A stretch of DNA of 64,000 nucleotides from Clytia hemisphaerica. Taxonomy: Eukaryota; Cnidaria; Hydrozoa; Leptothecata; Clytiidae. Positions 14,883-25,214 of this stretch are shown here, piece after piece. The position numbers and the translations under genes are program-made. Where the stretch lies: NCBI GenBank assembly GCA_902728285.1, contig CACVBU010000262.1, forward strand, positions 336,822-400,821, given 5' to 3'. Each line of letters begins with the position of its first letter. Within the stretch, counting starts at the first letter, position 1. The notes under the pieces were generated by a model, which did no database searches, was not told the origin of the DNA, and saw only the letters and a list, made by a program, of their open reading frames with translations.

Positions 14883-15404
14883 GGCTGCGTTTAGACCAAC
14901 TGGCATTTGTAATTTGGCATTTGCTCGTGAGGGATTCGATTTTAATAGCTTTTCCATTGTATTTTCTGCCATGGCATTTAAGGAATCGTCTTTTTAGAGT
15001 CATTACTGAAAAGGTGATTCCCTCAAGTTCAACTTTGACAGATCAAACAATGAAAAGCATGGAATTTCTCAAAAACTGCACTCATTAAGACTGAAACTTT
15101 TTGCCGTAGGGCTAGGCTATGGCAAATCTTGCAAATGTTACAATCTATAGAAAGAACTGAATAAAAAACGTCAAATACTTTAAAAATCAAAAATATCACT
15201 TTTTCTCTCTGTTTTGGTTCCTTTGTTTGATTCGAAATGCCAGAAAAGGGGATTCCTTTGCTCAAAATGGCATTTCAAATGCCAACGAAATGCCAACACG
15301 CTGGCATCATTAGGCATTTGACAAACCGAACAATTGCGCGGAACAATAGAATTCAAAAGAATACTGCAAGCAATTACAAATGCCAGGCTGGTCTAAACGC
15401 AGCC
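14883..15404. mobile_element. 522-bp inverted-repeat element, GGCTGCGTTTAGACC ends
   Basis: The left end GGCTGCGTTTAGACCAACTG and the right end (reverse complement GGCTGCGTTTAGACCAGCCT) match closely over about 30 bp, continuing with GGCATTTGTAAT. A possible 3-bp target duplication, ATA, flanks it (14880-14882 and 15405-15407). The word GGCATTT or its complement recurs in both subterminal regions. No transposase is encoded. A 3-bp duplication would fit PIF/Harbinger-type elements, but the superfamily is not settled. Confidence 0.75.
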
Positions 15405-16026
15405 ATAGTCTTGTTAAATTTTCAAAACGCTGCTTTTCTTAAAACGACCTCGTTAGCTGGGGATGAGTTGGAGTCTTTGTAAGTTACTTCACTAAATTGG
15501 TAATTTGATATACATAATAGAAATTACGCGTTCTTTAGAAAAAGTAACAAAATTGTTTTGTTACAGGTTAACGACCAACCAAATCAAGAAAGTGCTTGTA
15601 AAAAAAAGCGCTGGAGAGGTTATCCATAAAAAAATAAGATTATGCAGGGACTTCATTTTTCAGGGACACCTAAATGCGAATTTGAATTCGATTGGTTGAG
15701 CCTTTAAATAATTTGTTCCCACCAAATGTTCGAAATCTAGAAAGCAGTCTCTGAACGCGTCAATAGTGAAGTGAATACAAGTAATGTCAGAGGGAGCTAA
15801 ATCATATTAAATAACTATGTAATAAGTGCCGTTAAAATATCCTAATAAATACTTTGTTTCCTATCCAGGTATATGATGCTAACAAAAACAAAAATTCTAT
15901 TTTTTTTTTCTACAAAACTATTGACAAGAAGGAGTGGAAATCGTTTTCGATGTAATCTCGTCTCATAACCAGTCTTTTAAACATCCATGAAAATGTCAAA
16001 CCCCATGTTTGTCCCTTATTTTCACC

Positions 16027-16488
16027 TTAACCATTCATCACTTGATCAACGAATTGCTCAATATTAATCATTCCATTTTTATCTTCCAATCCTTGACATA
16101 ATAAGTCCATTTGAGCAGGCGTCATGGCTTCACCCAATGACGTCATAACATGATGTAATTCACCAGCCGAAATGGTACCATTTTGTTCGCGATCGAACAC
16201 ACGAAAACATTCCAAAAAGTCTGTTTTATTTTTCTTGTTTCGATCGTTTCCGCCGCGCGATGCAAGTGATTGATATATCGGTAAAAATTCTTCGAAGCTG
16301 ATTCTTCTGGAGCCTGCAGAATCTAACTCTTTGACGATTTTTTGGACATCACTTTCTGTTGGGTTTAAACCAAGACCACGAAGAGCTTCTCCCAAAAGAC
16401 TGATTTCAATTTTGGCGTCGCCACAAGTATCGTAAAGGCCAAATGATTCTTCCAAGATGTCTCGTTCTCTTTGTGTCATGGAATCCAT
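16027..16488 (-). CDS. Myosin essential light chain-like EF-hand protein
   Basis: A single coding exon of 153 residues, the usual size of non-muscle/smooth essential light chains (MYL6 type). The chosen start gives [20 protein letters not shown]; the open frame extends upstream, but a plausible acceptor (minus-strand AAAATAG, exon from 16520) marks that part as intron and 5' UTR. Four EF-hand-like helix-loop-helix units are degenerate for calcium binding, as is usual in this family. Diagnostic stretches are [12 protein letters not shown] (hand 1), [12 protein letters not shown] (hand 2), [20 protein letters not shown] (hand 3) and a final hand with [19 protein letters not shown]. By family, it wraps the first IQ motif of a myosin heavy chain neck. 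Calmodulin is excluded by the degenerate loops and overall match. Confidence 0.85.
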   Translation of the reverse strand: MDSMTQRERDILEESFGLYDTCGDAKIEISLLGEALRGLGLNPTESDVQKIVKELDSAGSRRISFEEFLPIYQSLASRGGNDRNKKNKTDFLECFRVFDREQNGTISAGELHHVMTSLGEAMTPAQMDLLCQGLEDKNGMINIEQFVDQVMNG

Positions 16489-17530
16489 CTTGTTCAATTT
16501 TATAATTTGAAAACTTTCGCCTATTTTAAAATAAAAAGCGAGAAAAGTTATCAAATCTTCTCCTGCAATCAAAACATATCAAAACAGAAAGTAAAATGTA
16601 AAATCATCAAATATAAAACGAATTTTATAACAGAAGAGAAAAGCATACATAAATCTCTATGATGATATTTTCTTCAAATATAAGAACTGTTCACATTTAA
16701 CCTTCAAAACACAGAACACAGGCAGATGTTTTGTAAAGTTATTACGTTTCTCTATACCTGTGTCGATTCAGTGTTGAAAAATACTTCATTGAATAATAAA
16801 TGGCTTTACATACAACTCTCAAAACGTTAAAAGGTCTCTCGCGAGAATTCAATATAAAAAAAATCAATAGAACATTCAACAGCTTCAAAAGATTATACAT
16901 CGGATCAGGAGGAAATCTTTGATTAAAACTACCCCTTTTGAAAAAGCTTGTATTGTCTATCGTTATTATAAGATGATTTGAAGGTACATCATCAACTTTT
17001 GATTTTAAAAGAATTTCTTATATGACGAAAAAAATGTTAATTAAAATGTAGAAATTAAAGCTATGAGAGAAATAGAAAAGCAATTCCAATTTATAATGCA
17101 ATATAATTATTCCCAATTATTGCTTATTATAAACTTTGATCATTTTACTCTCTACTACATTGTCAATCAAGATGTCTTGATTGGCCTTTTGTTACACACA
17201 AGAATGTTGAACAGTTAAAAACTATATAGCGAAAAACGTGAAAAATCCAAGTTTCAATCACATTTCAATCAAAACGCCCTTTCGTCGTTCACCATTTTGA
17301 AATTTTCATTTTCATTTTTTCTTCTTCATTTAAATCAAGGCATTTAACAGTGGTAGTTCTATAGAAGAGGAAAGATCTCGGATGGTATAAACGGAACATT
17401 TTTCGTAAATAAATAAAAAAGTATATCCCTAAGATTCTAAGCAAAGAAATCAATACAAAACTACTTACCCTCTCTTCTCTGAATTTTCTTTCAAAACTTC
17501 TTCACTTTGGTGGAGAATTTATGAAAACAA
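16489..17530 (-). promoter_or_regulatory. Candidate 5' UTR intron and leader exon of the light-chain gene
   Basis: Reading the minus strand, a strong donor (AGAGAGG followed by GTAAGTAG) ends a possible leader exon at 17469, and the acceptor TTTTAAAATAG precedes 16520. This would join a non-coding exon (about 17530-17469) to the coding exon. No promoter element was identified with confidence. This is inference from splice-site sequences only. Confidence 0.3.
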
Positions 17531-17778
17531 ACGCTCGGCGCCGTAAAATTATTCACGATCGAATGCAAAATGGTAGACAAAGGAGCGCAGATTATTTTTG
17601 ATGTTGTTGAGTTTTTTCTTTTTTTACTGCAGAGGGCTGTTTAACTCCAACTTTTCAGGTAAATTGACAGGTATAGTTTATTATCTTATCTCTACTTGTC
17701 TACTGTAGCTTCCTGTAATGTTGATATACCTTGTTTAATTCCGTCACAGCAACAACTATCTGGTCTGCAAAGTAGTGA

Positions 17779-18321
17779 CCAGACGGTGTGTCAATCGAAC
17801 AACTTTGAACAAAAATCGCAATCGAACCAATCGAACGTAATCGAACGTGATCGAATAATTGCGAGTAAGGTTAGATTGGTTCGATTGATAGTTGACTATG
17901 TTCGATTGGTTTGATTGATTGTCAATTACATTGGATGGAATAATCTTCGATTTCATTCGATTACGATTATGTTCGATGAGTTTGATTGCGATTAAATTAA
18001 ATTGGATCACTCTGTTAGAGTAGAGCTCTTTAGTGTGGGCGGCCGAGTGCTTGAAGTTGAAGTACCATACCAAAGCGAATAAAATCTAATACAATTGAAT
18101 CAATCAAACGTAAATGGAATACAATCGAACGTAATCGAATACAATCGAACGTAATTGAATACAATCGAACGTAATCGAAGCAATCGAACAGCAAATCCTG
18201 GGTAATATTCGATTGCGATTCAATTGCGTTCGACAATCGAATTGCAATTATTCGATTGCGTTCAAATTGATTCGGCATTTGATTCGTTCGATTGTCGATT
18301 CGTTCGATTGACACCGTCTGG
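17779..18321. mobile_element. 543-bp foldback element packed with AATCGAAC / GTTCGATT
   Basis: The ends are CCAGACGGTGT(GT)CAATCGAAC at the left and its reverse complement at the right, differing by a 2-nt insertion. The interior alternates blocks of AATCGAACGT-type repeats with blocks of TTCGATT in the opposite orientation, so the whole element can fold into nested hairpins. No coding capacity. No clear target duplication was seen. Confidence 0.7.
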
Positions 18322-18382
18322 ATATGAGTTAGTGCGGTGCGTGAATTTTTTAAATAGCTAATATTCACAAGGTTTTATCTAC

Positions 18383-18505
18383 TAGCCGTAATGTATAAGG
18401 GTTGCAAAGCAATCCAGACTCCACCTCAATTCGCAAGTTGCTAGCAAAACTAGCCGTAGTGTATAAGGGTTGCGAAGCAATCGAGACTCTCCACCACCTC
18501 AATTC
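18383..18505. repeat. Two diverged direct repeats (CTAGCCGTA.TGTATAAGGG)
   Basis: Two adjacent copies of about 65 bp share the order CTAGCCGTA.TGTATAAGGG, TTGC.AAGCAATC.AGACT and CACCTCAATTC. They are diverged and carry no coding information. Confidence 0.6.
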
Positions 18506-18868
18506 TAGCAACTCGAGAAGATTTTTCAAATTTTGATTTTTTTTTCAAAACCTATCCTATCTTGTAGAGCTTTGCAAAAGAAAGAAAACTGAGGGGTCAT
18601 AGGCCTCCAGAAGATAAGTGGTTGTAAAGATATTCAAATTTTAGTGCCGAAAATTTGACTAAAAACAGTTAGGGAAACCATCCATCAGGATCCTGCCATT
18701 CTATAAGCCAGCAAAAACTAAATGACACTTGTAAACTTAAGTTTCTTATCATTTTCCACCAAAAACAACCAAAAACATTGCTACTTCCCAAAGCCGGAGA
18801 CCAAAACAAATTAAAATCTTCCAAGATTATGGCACCTTTTTGGATCTATTGTTAAGGCCATCTAAAAG

Positions 18869-19377
18869 GTTGGCAGACGATATCATCCACCAGGATGCAA
18901 GTGAAATTTTTCAATCTGCGGACCTAGACGGGGGTTCGGTTATTATCAGTTAGGGTTAGGGTTGGAGCTCGAGAGTCACAATATAAGGCCGAAGGCCTTC
19001 TTAGGGGCATCCGTACCCTGTGACCTAACTTAGGATCCCGTAGGGATCCTTGTAGGGGCACTGGTAGGGTTGGGAGCTTTCTTAATAAAGGTCTGTAAAT
19101 TACACGCTATAAGTATTTGTGAGTGACAACTTTCTGCCGTGTCTCGTTGACGCAAGCGGTTAAGCATTGGGTTTGTAAACCAAGGTTGCTTGCATTTGGT
19201 GGTTCGAGCCGGGGTCGGAGACCAATATCACCGGTACGGTCAAATTTCAGAAAAATACTTAGAAAACAGTTAGAAACACTAGAGAAAGTCAGAAAATCAG
19301 GATAAAAGATAGGAAAGTAGAAAATAGGGGGAAAATAAGAGAGGATGCATCCTGGTGGATGGTATCGTTTGCCAACC
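18869..19377. mobile_element. Inverted-repeat element enclosing a tRNA-like SINE block
   Basis: The left arm 18869-18900 (GTTGGCAGACGATATCATCC then ACCAGGATGCA) is matched by its near reverse complement at 19346-19377. Between the arms lie GC-richer DNA with small palindromes (GGCCGAAGGCC, GGATCCCGTAGGGATCC) and the tRNA-like block at 19141-19222. CCATCTAAAA phrases just outside the arms may extend the repeat. Confidence 0.6.
19141..19222 (+). repeat. tRNA-derived (SINE-like) block
   Basis: It has an internal pol III promoter layout: an A-box-like GACGCAAGCGGTTAAGCA and a B-box GGTTCGAGCC. The ends GTCTC and GAGAC can pair as an acceptor stem. A central TTGGGTTTGTAAACCAA resembles an anticodon arm with loop TTTGTAA. 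The T-stem pairing is poor and the variable arm is long, so this is tRNA-derived rather than a working tRNA gene. Confidence 0.5.
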
Positions 19378-20513
19378 CATCTAAAATGGTGGAAAGAGTG
19401 TGGTAACGCTAAAACGCCCAATATGCCAACTGCCAACAGAAAGCGAGCTAGTTCCCGCGCGAGTTACGTTGTGCACTCCATCGCAGCACTCAACGAAGTG
19501 TGTTTGAATGAATATCATTAATAGACCTTTTCGCCTTTCCATCCGCCATATTGAATTGTATGCAAAAATTATGGTGGCCGAATTGCCATGGTGAAATTCC
19601 CTTAGAAAGTATGCAAAACATATGCAAAAAGAAAGTATTAATATAAAACTTACATGCATAATTAGCATTATATTAAAGTGTAATCTTGTAGAAGAAAGAT
19701 TAAATTTGCTTCTTTTGAAAACTAGAAATAATCAAATTCGCCCACTTCTTAGAACAAGCACTTCAAAAAACCATAACATTAGACATGAACTCAAGCTGAA
19801 AAATCACCCACAAAGGTACAAAAATAATCCTTATTCGGCTGACAGTAAATTATTCTCCTGGGAATAGAACCGCCAAACGATCAAATCAAAACATCAATCT
19901 GAAGTTTAGTTACACTTATAAAAGAGCACTCCTCCTGCACGCGCGACTTGCAAGAAACTTCTCATTTATTTATTGACCTTATTTGATACTTGATAATTAC
20001 TTTTAAAAGTCAAGGAATGATGAAGATCCTTTCTGTCACCTTTCAAACTATTTTTTTCCATTCAACAGCAAAATAAACATTTAAAACTGAAGAACCACTG
20101 TTTAGATGCGTGCCCGCGCGGCAATTTGATCAACTTCAGATTCTAAGTTCGTTTTTCGGCTTCCGGTAATTTTTTGCTCTTCACTGCTAGGGTTCACCAT
20201 TTTAAAATGGCATTTTTCGCAGTCCTAGCTACCAAACCGAGAAAGTTTTTGTGGCCTAAGCCAAACCCTTCAAGGTCATTTTGACAAAATCATCGGTTTC
20301 AAGACGTGATTTATGTAGTAAATTTTTGCTTGGGATAGAAGTTAAAGGTACGTGCACACAATGTAGCAAAACTGCTTTGCTCATGAATTCACTCAGATTC
20401 ACTTCGCAATAAGAGACACTCTGAAAACCCCAAAAGAGACAGAGGGTCGTACCACCGTAAAGTTGGTCTAATATAATGTCCAACATCCGTCTTCTAATTT
20501 GGACACCCTTTTT

Positions 20514-20543
20514 AAATATTTCCTATCTATATAGGAAATATTT
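20514..20543. repeat. Perfect palindrome, 13-bp arms
   Basis: AAATATTTCCTAT, a 4-nt loop CTAT, then ATAGGAAATATTT. It is AT-rich with no gene adjacent. Function unknown. Confidence 0.7.
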
Positions 20544-22278
20544 GTTAAAACGGTAATTTTTCTTCTCCTTCTTCTCCTTCTCCAAGTCTAACGCTCGGTT
20601 TTGGTCAATTTCGTGAGTTTGTACATGAGTCTCTTTTTAAATCAAGCTCCGGCGATAAAAACAGTAGGATGTTCTTTTTTCGAGGCGGAAGACGTCATTT
20701 CTCCGAGAAACGTCTGTGGTAAATACCCGTACAGCGCTCTATTCTCCTTGTCGATCGGGCAACGTCGGCCGTTTCAGAAGCGTATTCTTGATTGGACCAT
20801 ACTGCTTTGTTTCTAACTGTCAAAACAAAGATGGCAGAAAATAGACATTTCGCTACTTTTCTTCAATTCTTTGCTTTGGTTTATATGCTTTGATGAGTTG
20901 AATTGGATCATGATTTTTGTACGATTGTCACAAGGAATGGTCGATAGTGAAATTTTCTTAATATTCCTTTCTGGATTTGATGTTTCGTTTACATTCTGTT
21001 GGAATGAGCTGGAATGAGAGATGATACATGCAACAATCTATTGGTCTTGGAAAAACAGGACATTTTATCAACTTTCACAGCAAACTAACTTCAATTTTGT
21101 TTGTATATTTACATAAATCGTACGAAGGCAAGTGACTGTGGATAAATCTGACCATGGTGTACCTGAAAAATTACATACTTGCAATATGAAAAAAGTTTGC
21201 ACCCAACGAATGCAATGCAACAATGGGAATGGTTGATGAACTGATTTTAGCTAAAAATTTAAACATGGAGCAAAATTGACTGGTTAATGATTGAATTTCC
21301 CTTGGTTTTTTTATATCTACAACAATGAATTAACTGCTGGGGTTAGTGACAGTTAGTGAAAACTCGTTGCGGTTATAAATTTCAAATTTTAAAGCTGATA
21401 ACCGGATCCGGAACACCGGAGATTTTCTTACCGTCAACTGCTCCAACTTGGCCACCATTTCACCGAACCTCCAAAGTCATTAGATTAGAGTTAATGAACG
21501 GCGTATTAAAAAATGGCAAAACGATGGAGCGTTTGATGTTACTCGCGCGGCAAGTTATACACGCGTTATTTGTTAATCCCATCGGGCGATAGGCGGATAG
21601 GCAGCGGGCGTTCTCTAATTCTCCAATCGGTGCTATCAGTGAAAGTTATCGTGACATGTTATGAAAGGAAACTTTTGTGAAAAATTTGGAGATTTTCTTA
21701 CACGTTCATTCAAAACGTGGAAAACTTTTGTCGTGAACTTGACATTTTCTTCCACATGCATTTAAAAAATGAAGAAAACTCAAGTGATTTCCTGGCATGA
21801 CAATTTATTTTATTTTCTGACATTTTTTTGGAAATTTCGATTGTTTCCAAGTAAATGTTTTTTCTTTTATAAGCATAACGTTTATAAGCATATGCAGGCT
21901 CAGTTTTTGGTACCCAAACAATGGCTCTATTGTTTGAGAACAATAGAATGCTAAGCATAATGCGAGCCTGATGTAGGGGCAGACACTTGCTTATAAAAAA
22001 AAAAACATGTATGTGACATTTTTTGCTCTTGCAGCATGCTTTTGGAAATCATAAAATGGCTTCTGTTAGGGGATAATTTTTTCCTATCGACATTCTTTCA
22101 GATTATGAAATGTTTCCAAGTATATAAAAATGAGATTTTTTTTTTTTTGGCATTCTGTCGGAAAATATGAAATTGTTTCCCTGTTTTGAAAGATTTTTAC
22201 TTTTTAGCACGTACATTATTTCAAAAGTTACTTTAAATTTTTACATTTTTTACAATATTTTATATATGAAAGTATAAT

Positions 22279-25214
22279 GGTCGGTTTGCGTAAAAGTGGA
22301 CATGAAAAAGGGTCAAAAAATTTTTTTTCTGTTGTTTGAATTTTTCATTGTAATGACGTTTTTTCTTTACCTTATGGATTTAAGTTTCATATTCCGAAGC
22401 AGTCCTACGTGATTCTGATCTGAAAGAAAATGGCGGCTACTTCAATGTTGAAGGCACCCAAAAAATTGTCCCGTACGTAACAATCATTAAAATTTACTAT
22501 AATTTTTTTCTAAAAAGCCTGGAATACCCTTTATTGATATTTTCCACTCCTACTACATGGTTGCCATCAATTTTCAATAAAATGTAACACATAGAAAGAA
22601 TTATAAGAAAAAAATTGTCAACATATTATGAATTTTTTAACGGAAAATCTTATTCTACCCCATATTAACTATGATAAACTCTAAAATAGAAGTACATGGA
22701 ACACCTAAACTGATTAAATTATAGTTTCAGCTATATATGAGGAGAAAAAAACAATAAAACACTGTAAGGTCAAGTAATCCTCAGTATAAAACAGCATCTT
22801 TAAAGCCACTGGGGGTGACAAAAAATGTCCCGTACGTAACAAAATTTTTAAAAATTGCTTGGAAGTCTGAAACTTTTCCAAGAAAACAAGGGGTTTCATA
22901 GAACAAGAATTTTTGTTGGTGTGGTAAAGCTTTGTCCCAGATGTTTTTTTCTTTTGCCCACTCCAACTACTTAAACTCTTTTTTACATGCTTTAATTTTG
23001 GCGTGCAATTCTTCCAATTTGTTTTGACTATCTGGACTGTCACCTCTGAAAGATCTTCGATTGTTAAATTAATATTGGGTAAAGTTTTTTTTATACATGA
23101 TAGTTTAAACTCAGGGTTCATGCAGGTCATGCAATAAGCATGCACCCCAGTCCTCTGGCTTCGACTTAATAATATTTTCTGGAACATAGCGCCAGAATTG
23201 AGCATATGAAATTTCCTTGTCATAATTTTCCGCTTCAAACTTATGCGATAGAGTTTTTATTGATGACAATCTGTATTGCTGATTTTTATGAATTTTCTTT
23301 TCATCGGGAACAACAACAGAGTTAATGTCCTGAGTCATGAAATTTATGACCTTCTTGTGAAGAAAGGATCGGGTGTCTTCTTTGGCTTTGAGACTACTTT
23401 CCACCTTATCGAGACGTAAAGTGGACTGACTTCTAATGGAGGATTGCTTAAGGCTAATCTTTGTAGGGCGCGTCTTTTTCCATGAGGTGATACACTGTTC
23501 ATGACTAATTTATCAAGGTTTACAGATTCTGGGGTTGCAGACTGACTGGTTTCATTCTCATTGAATGCCTACTGTCTTTTAAGCCTTCCGTTCTCGTTGT
23601 ATGTAAGCTTAACTTTAATTTTTAAAGTGTTCCCTTCTTTTCTCATGTTTTCAGAATTTCGCTTTCTCTTTTTCTTGCCAATCAGTTTATTTTTTTGTAA
23701 AATTGATAACTCAGATGCTTGTCCCTCACTTTCTCTTTTTCTGTCCTGTTGTAATCTCTTCCTTGCTCTTTCCTTCTTGCAATACTCCTCTTTTGCCTCA
23801 TCATTTTTAAGTCGTTATCTTTTCTGCTTTTCCCTGATCTTCTCTATCCTTCCTCTTTTCATCTCTTTAAATACTTCACCTCCCAATGAATCTTTCATAC
23901 GCTGTCAATGCTCTCTTACTCATTGATTGACTGGGTTCATTATTATCTTGTTTTATTCTACTTTAAAAAACAAACATAAGATTTATCATAATTTGTTTAT
24001 GTTAGCAATCTAGCCTCAAATGAATATGTTACTATTGCTGATAATCATAAGTTCTTTGTTGTTACGTACGGGACAAACTTTCAAAATACTACATACACTC
24101 CTTCGCATCTCTAGGCTCTATATATCATGAAAAACAGTCAGCTAAAATTTCAAACCAATAACTTAAGAAGTCAGAGAAACAGCTAGAGAAAAAACTAAAA
24201 GGGTTTCAGTGAAATCTCAGATTACGTTTAGCGAGTCACACTATAGATATAGATTGGACTCTGTATTACAACCTTTTGAATTGTATTACTCCCTCACAGC
24301 TATCAATGACCCTCTCAATCACTCAACTGACTGAAAAAAGTTGTCTTGAAGGTAGGTGGTTGATAACAGCCATCATATGTTCAATAAAATTGGAAGTAAA
24401 CACTAAAATATAGTTTAGAAACAGCTGGGTATTTAATAGAAATCTGTTGTTACGTACAGGACAAAGTTACGTACGGGACAAATTTTATTTCTAAGCAGTT
24501 TTTTGGAAAAACGATGTAGACCCAGAGAATTTAGCAATAATTTTTAGAGAGGCATCTGGAAAACTTACAAAAAACTGAAAAAAAACTAATTTGAAACCAA
24601 ACTTTCAGCGAGATATGCCCAATTCTATAGGTGTTACGTACGGGACATTCACGTAGAACCATCTCCAATTAGGCTCAAATCAGTTAAAATATCTTTTATT
24701 CTATGGTTTTTACAGCAAATTTTAAATTTTAATTATGATCCACAGATATCAATTAAGAAATCTGTATGTAAATTTTTTGTCATAATGGTTTCACAAAAGA
24801 TTATACCAGTTCATTCAACTAAACTGTTACGTACGGGACATAAAAGCTTGACCGTGAAGTAAAATCTCTGCCCATTTCTCCCACTAGCACTTATAAATAA
24901 AAACAAGGCAAAACATTTTACTTCAACCTATCCTTCATTGGATGATCCAACAAAAGATGCCACACAACTCAAGGATTATGTTACAAATAAAGCTTTAAAA
25001 TTAGAATTTTTTCAAAACCGTCCCGTACGTAACGCAAAATGTCCCGTACGTAACGCAATATTTCCAGATTGGTACAAATTCTGGTGAAAAATTTTTACAG
25101 TGAGATTTTGTATATTAACAGCAACCTATAAAAACAAAAAACCAACAAATTGAAGCACTCTTATAATCCCTGTGGGTCAAACCGTCTCCATGTCCACTTT
25201 TACGCAAACCGACC
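22279..25214. mobile_element. 2.9-kb decayed DNA transposon with nine copies of a 15-bp motif
   Basis: Perfect 26-bp terminal inverted repeats, beginning GGTCGGTTTGCGTAAAAGTG, lie at 22279-22304 and 25189-25214. They are flanked by a possible 4-bp duplication TAAT (22275-22278, 25215-25218). Inside is a broken minus-strand gene (22714-23940). The motif GTTACGTACGGGACA or its complement occurs at 22467, 22826, 24061, 24449 (one mismatch), 24466, 24633, 24826, 25019 (one mismatch) and 25040. The first two and last two copies have one orientation and the middle five the other. The superfamily is not identified. Confidence 0.85.
22714..23940 (-). pseudogene. Broken transposase-like gene inside the 2.9-kb element
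   Basis: Fragments in changing minus-strand frames line up as one decayed gene. From about 23930 to 23600 there is a basic, Lys/Arg/Glu-rich N-terminus (KEMKRGRIEKIREKQKR, KKERARKRLQQDRKRESEG). At 23404-23111 there is a core containing EISYAQFWRYVPENI and KPEDWGACL. After a frameshift near 23130 it continues CMTCMNPEFKL, and after another near 22966 EWAKEKNIWDKAL. The layout of a basic N-terminus, an 'ISY..F..l.P' motif and a paired-Cys motif matches, from memory, uncharacterised transposon proteins common in cnidarian and fish genomes; I cannot name the superfamily. In-frame stops and frameshifts make it non-functional. Confidence 0.6.

Larger units (their letters stand above)
10987..16026. 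other. Intergenic region, repeats only
   Basis: This holds the 3' flank of the FBXO11-like gene and then AT-rich DNA. I see no gene. Identified contents are an inverted-repeat element at 13321-13535, a perfect tandem duplication at 13969-14500 and an inverted-repeat element at 14883-15404. Around 11940-12080 the phrase GTACTAAAAT recurs, which may be the remains of another repeat. Confidence 0.5.
17531..22278. other. Intergenic region with several decayed elements
   Basis: No gene recognised. It contains the TCGATT-rich foldback element (17779-18321), two diverged copies of a roughly 65-bp direct repeat (about 18383-18505, both beginning CTAGCCGTA.TGTATAAGGG), the tRNA-like block within an inverted-repeat element (18869-19377) and a perfect palindrome at 20514-20543. 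Around 21868-21997 the phrases TTATAAGCATATGCAGGCTC and GAGCCTGATGTAG...TGCTTATAA form an inverted pair, probably another degenerate element. Confidence 0.45.

Noticed and set aside
15029-15482. Open frames (both strands) within the 522-bp element as a transposase
   Set aside because: Too short, with no transposase motif, and composed of GGCATTT subterminal repeats.
18945-18965. TTAGGG-like telomeric repeat (TTAGGGTTAGGGTTGG)
   Set aside because: Only two units inside a repeat-derived region; not an interstitial telomere array.
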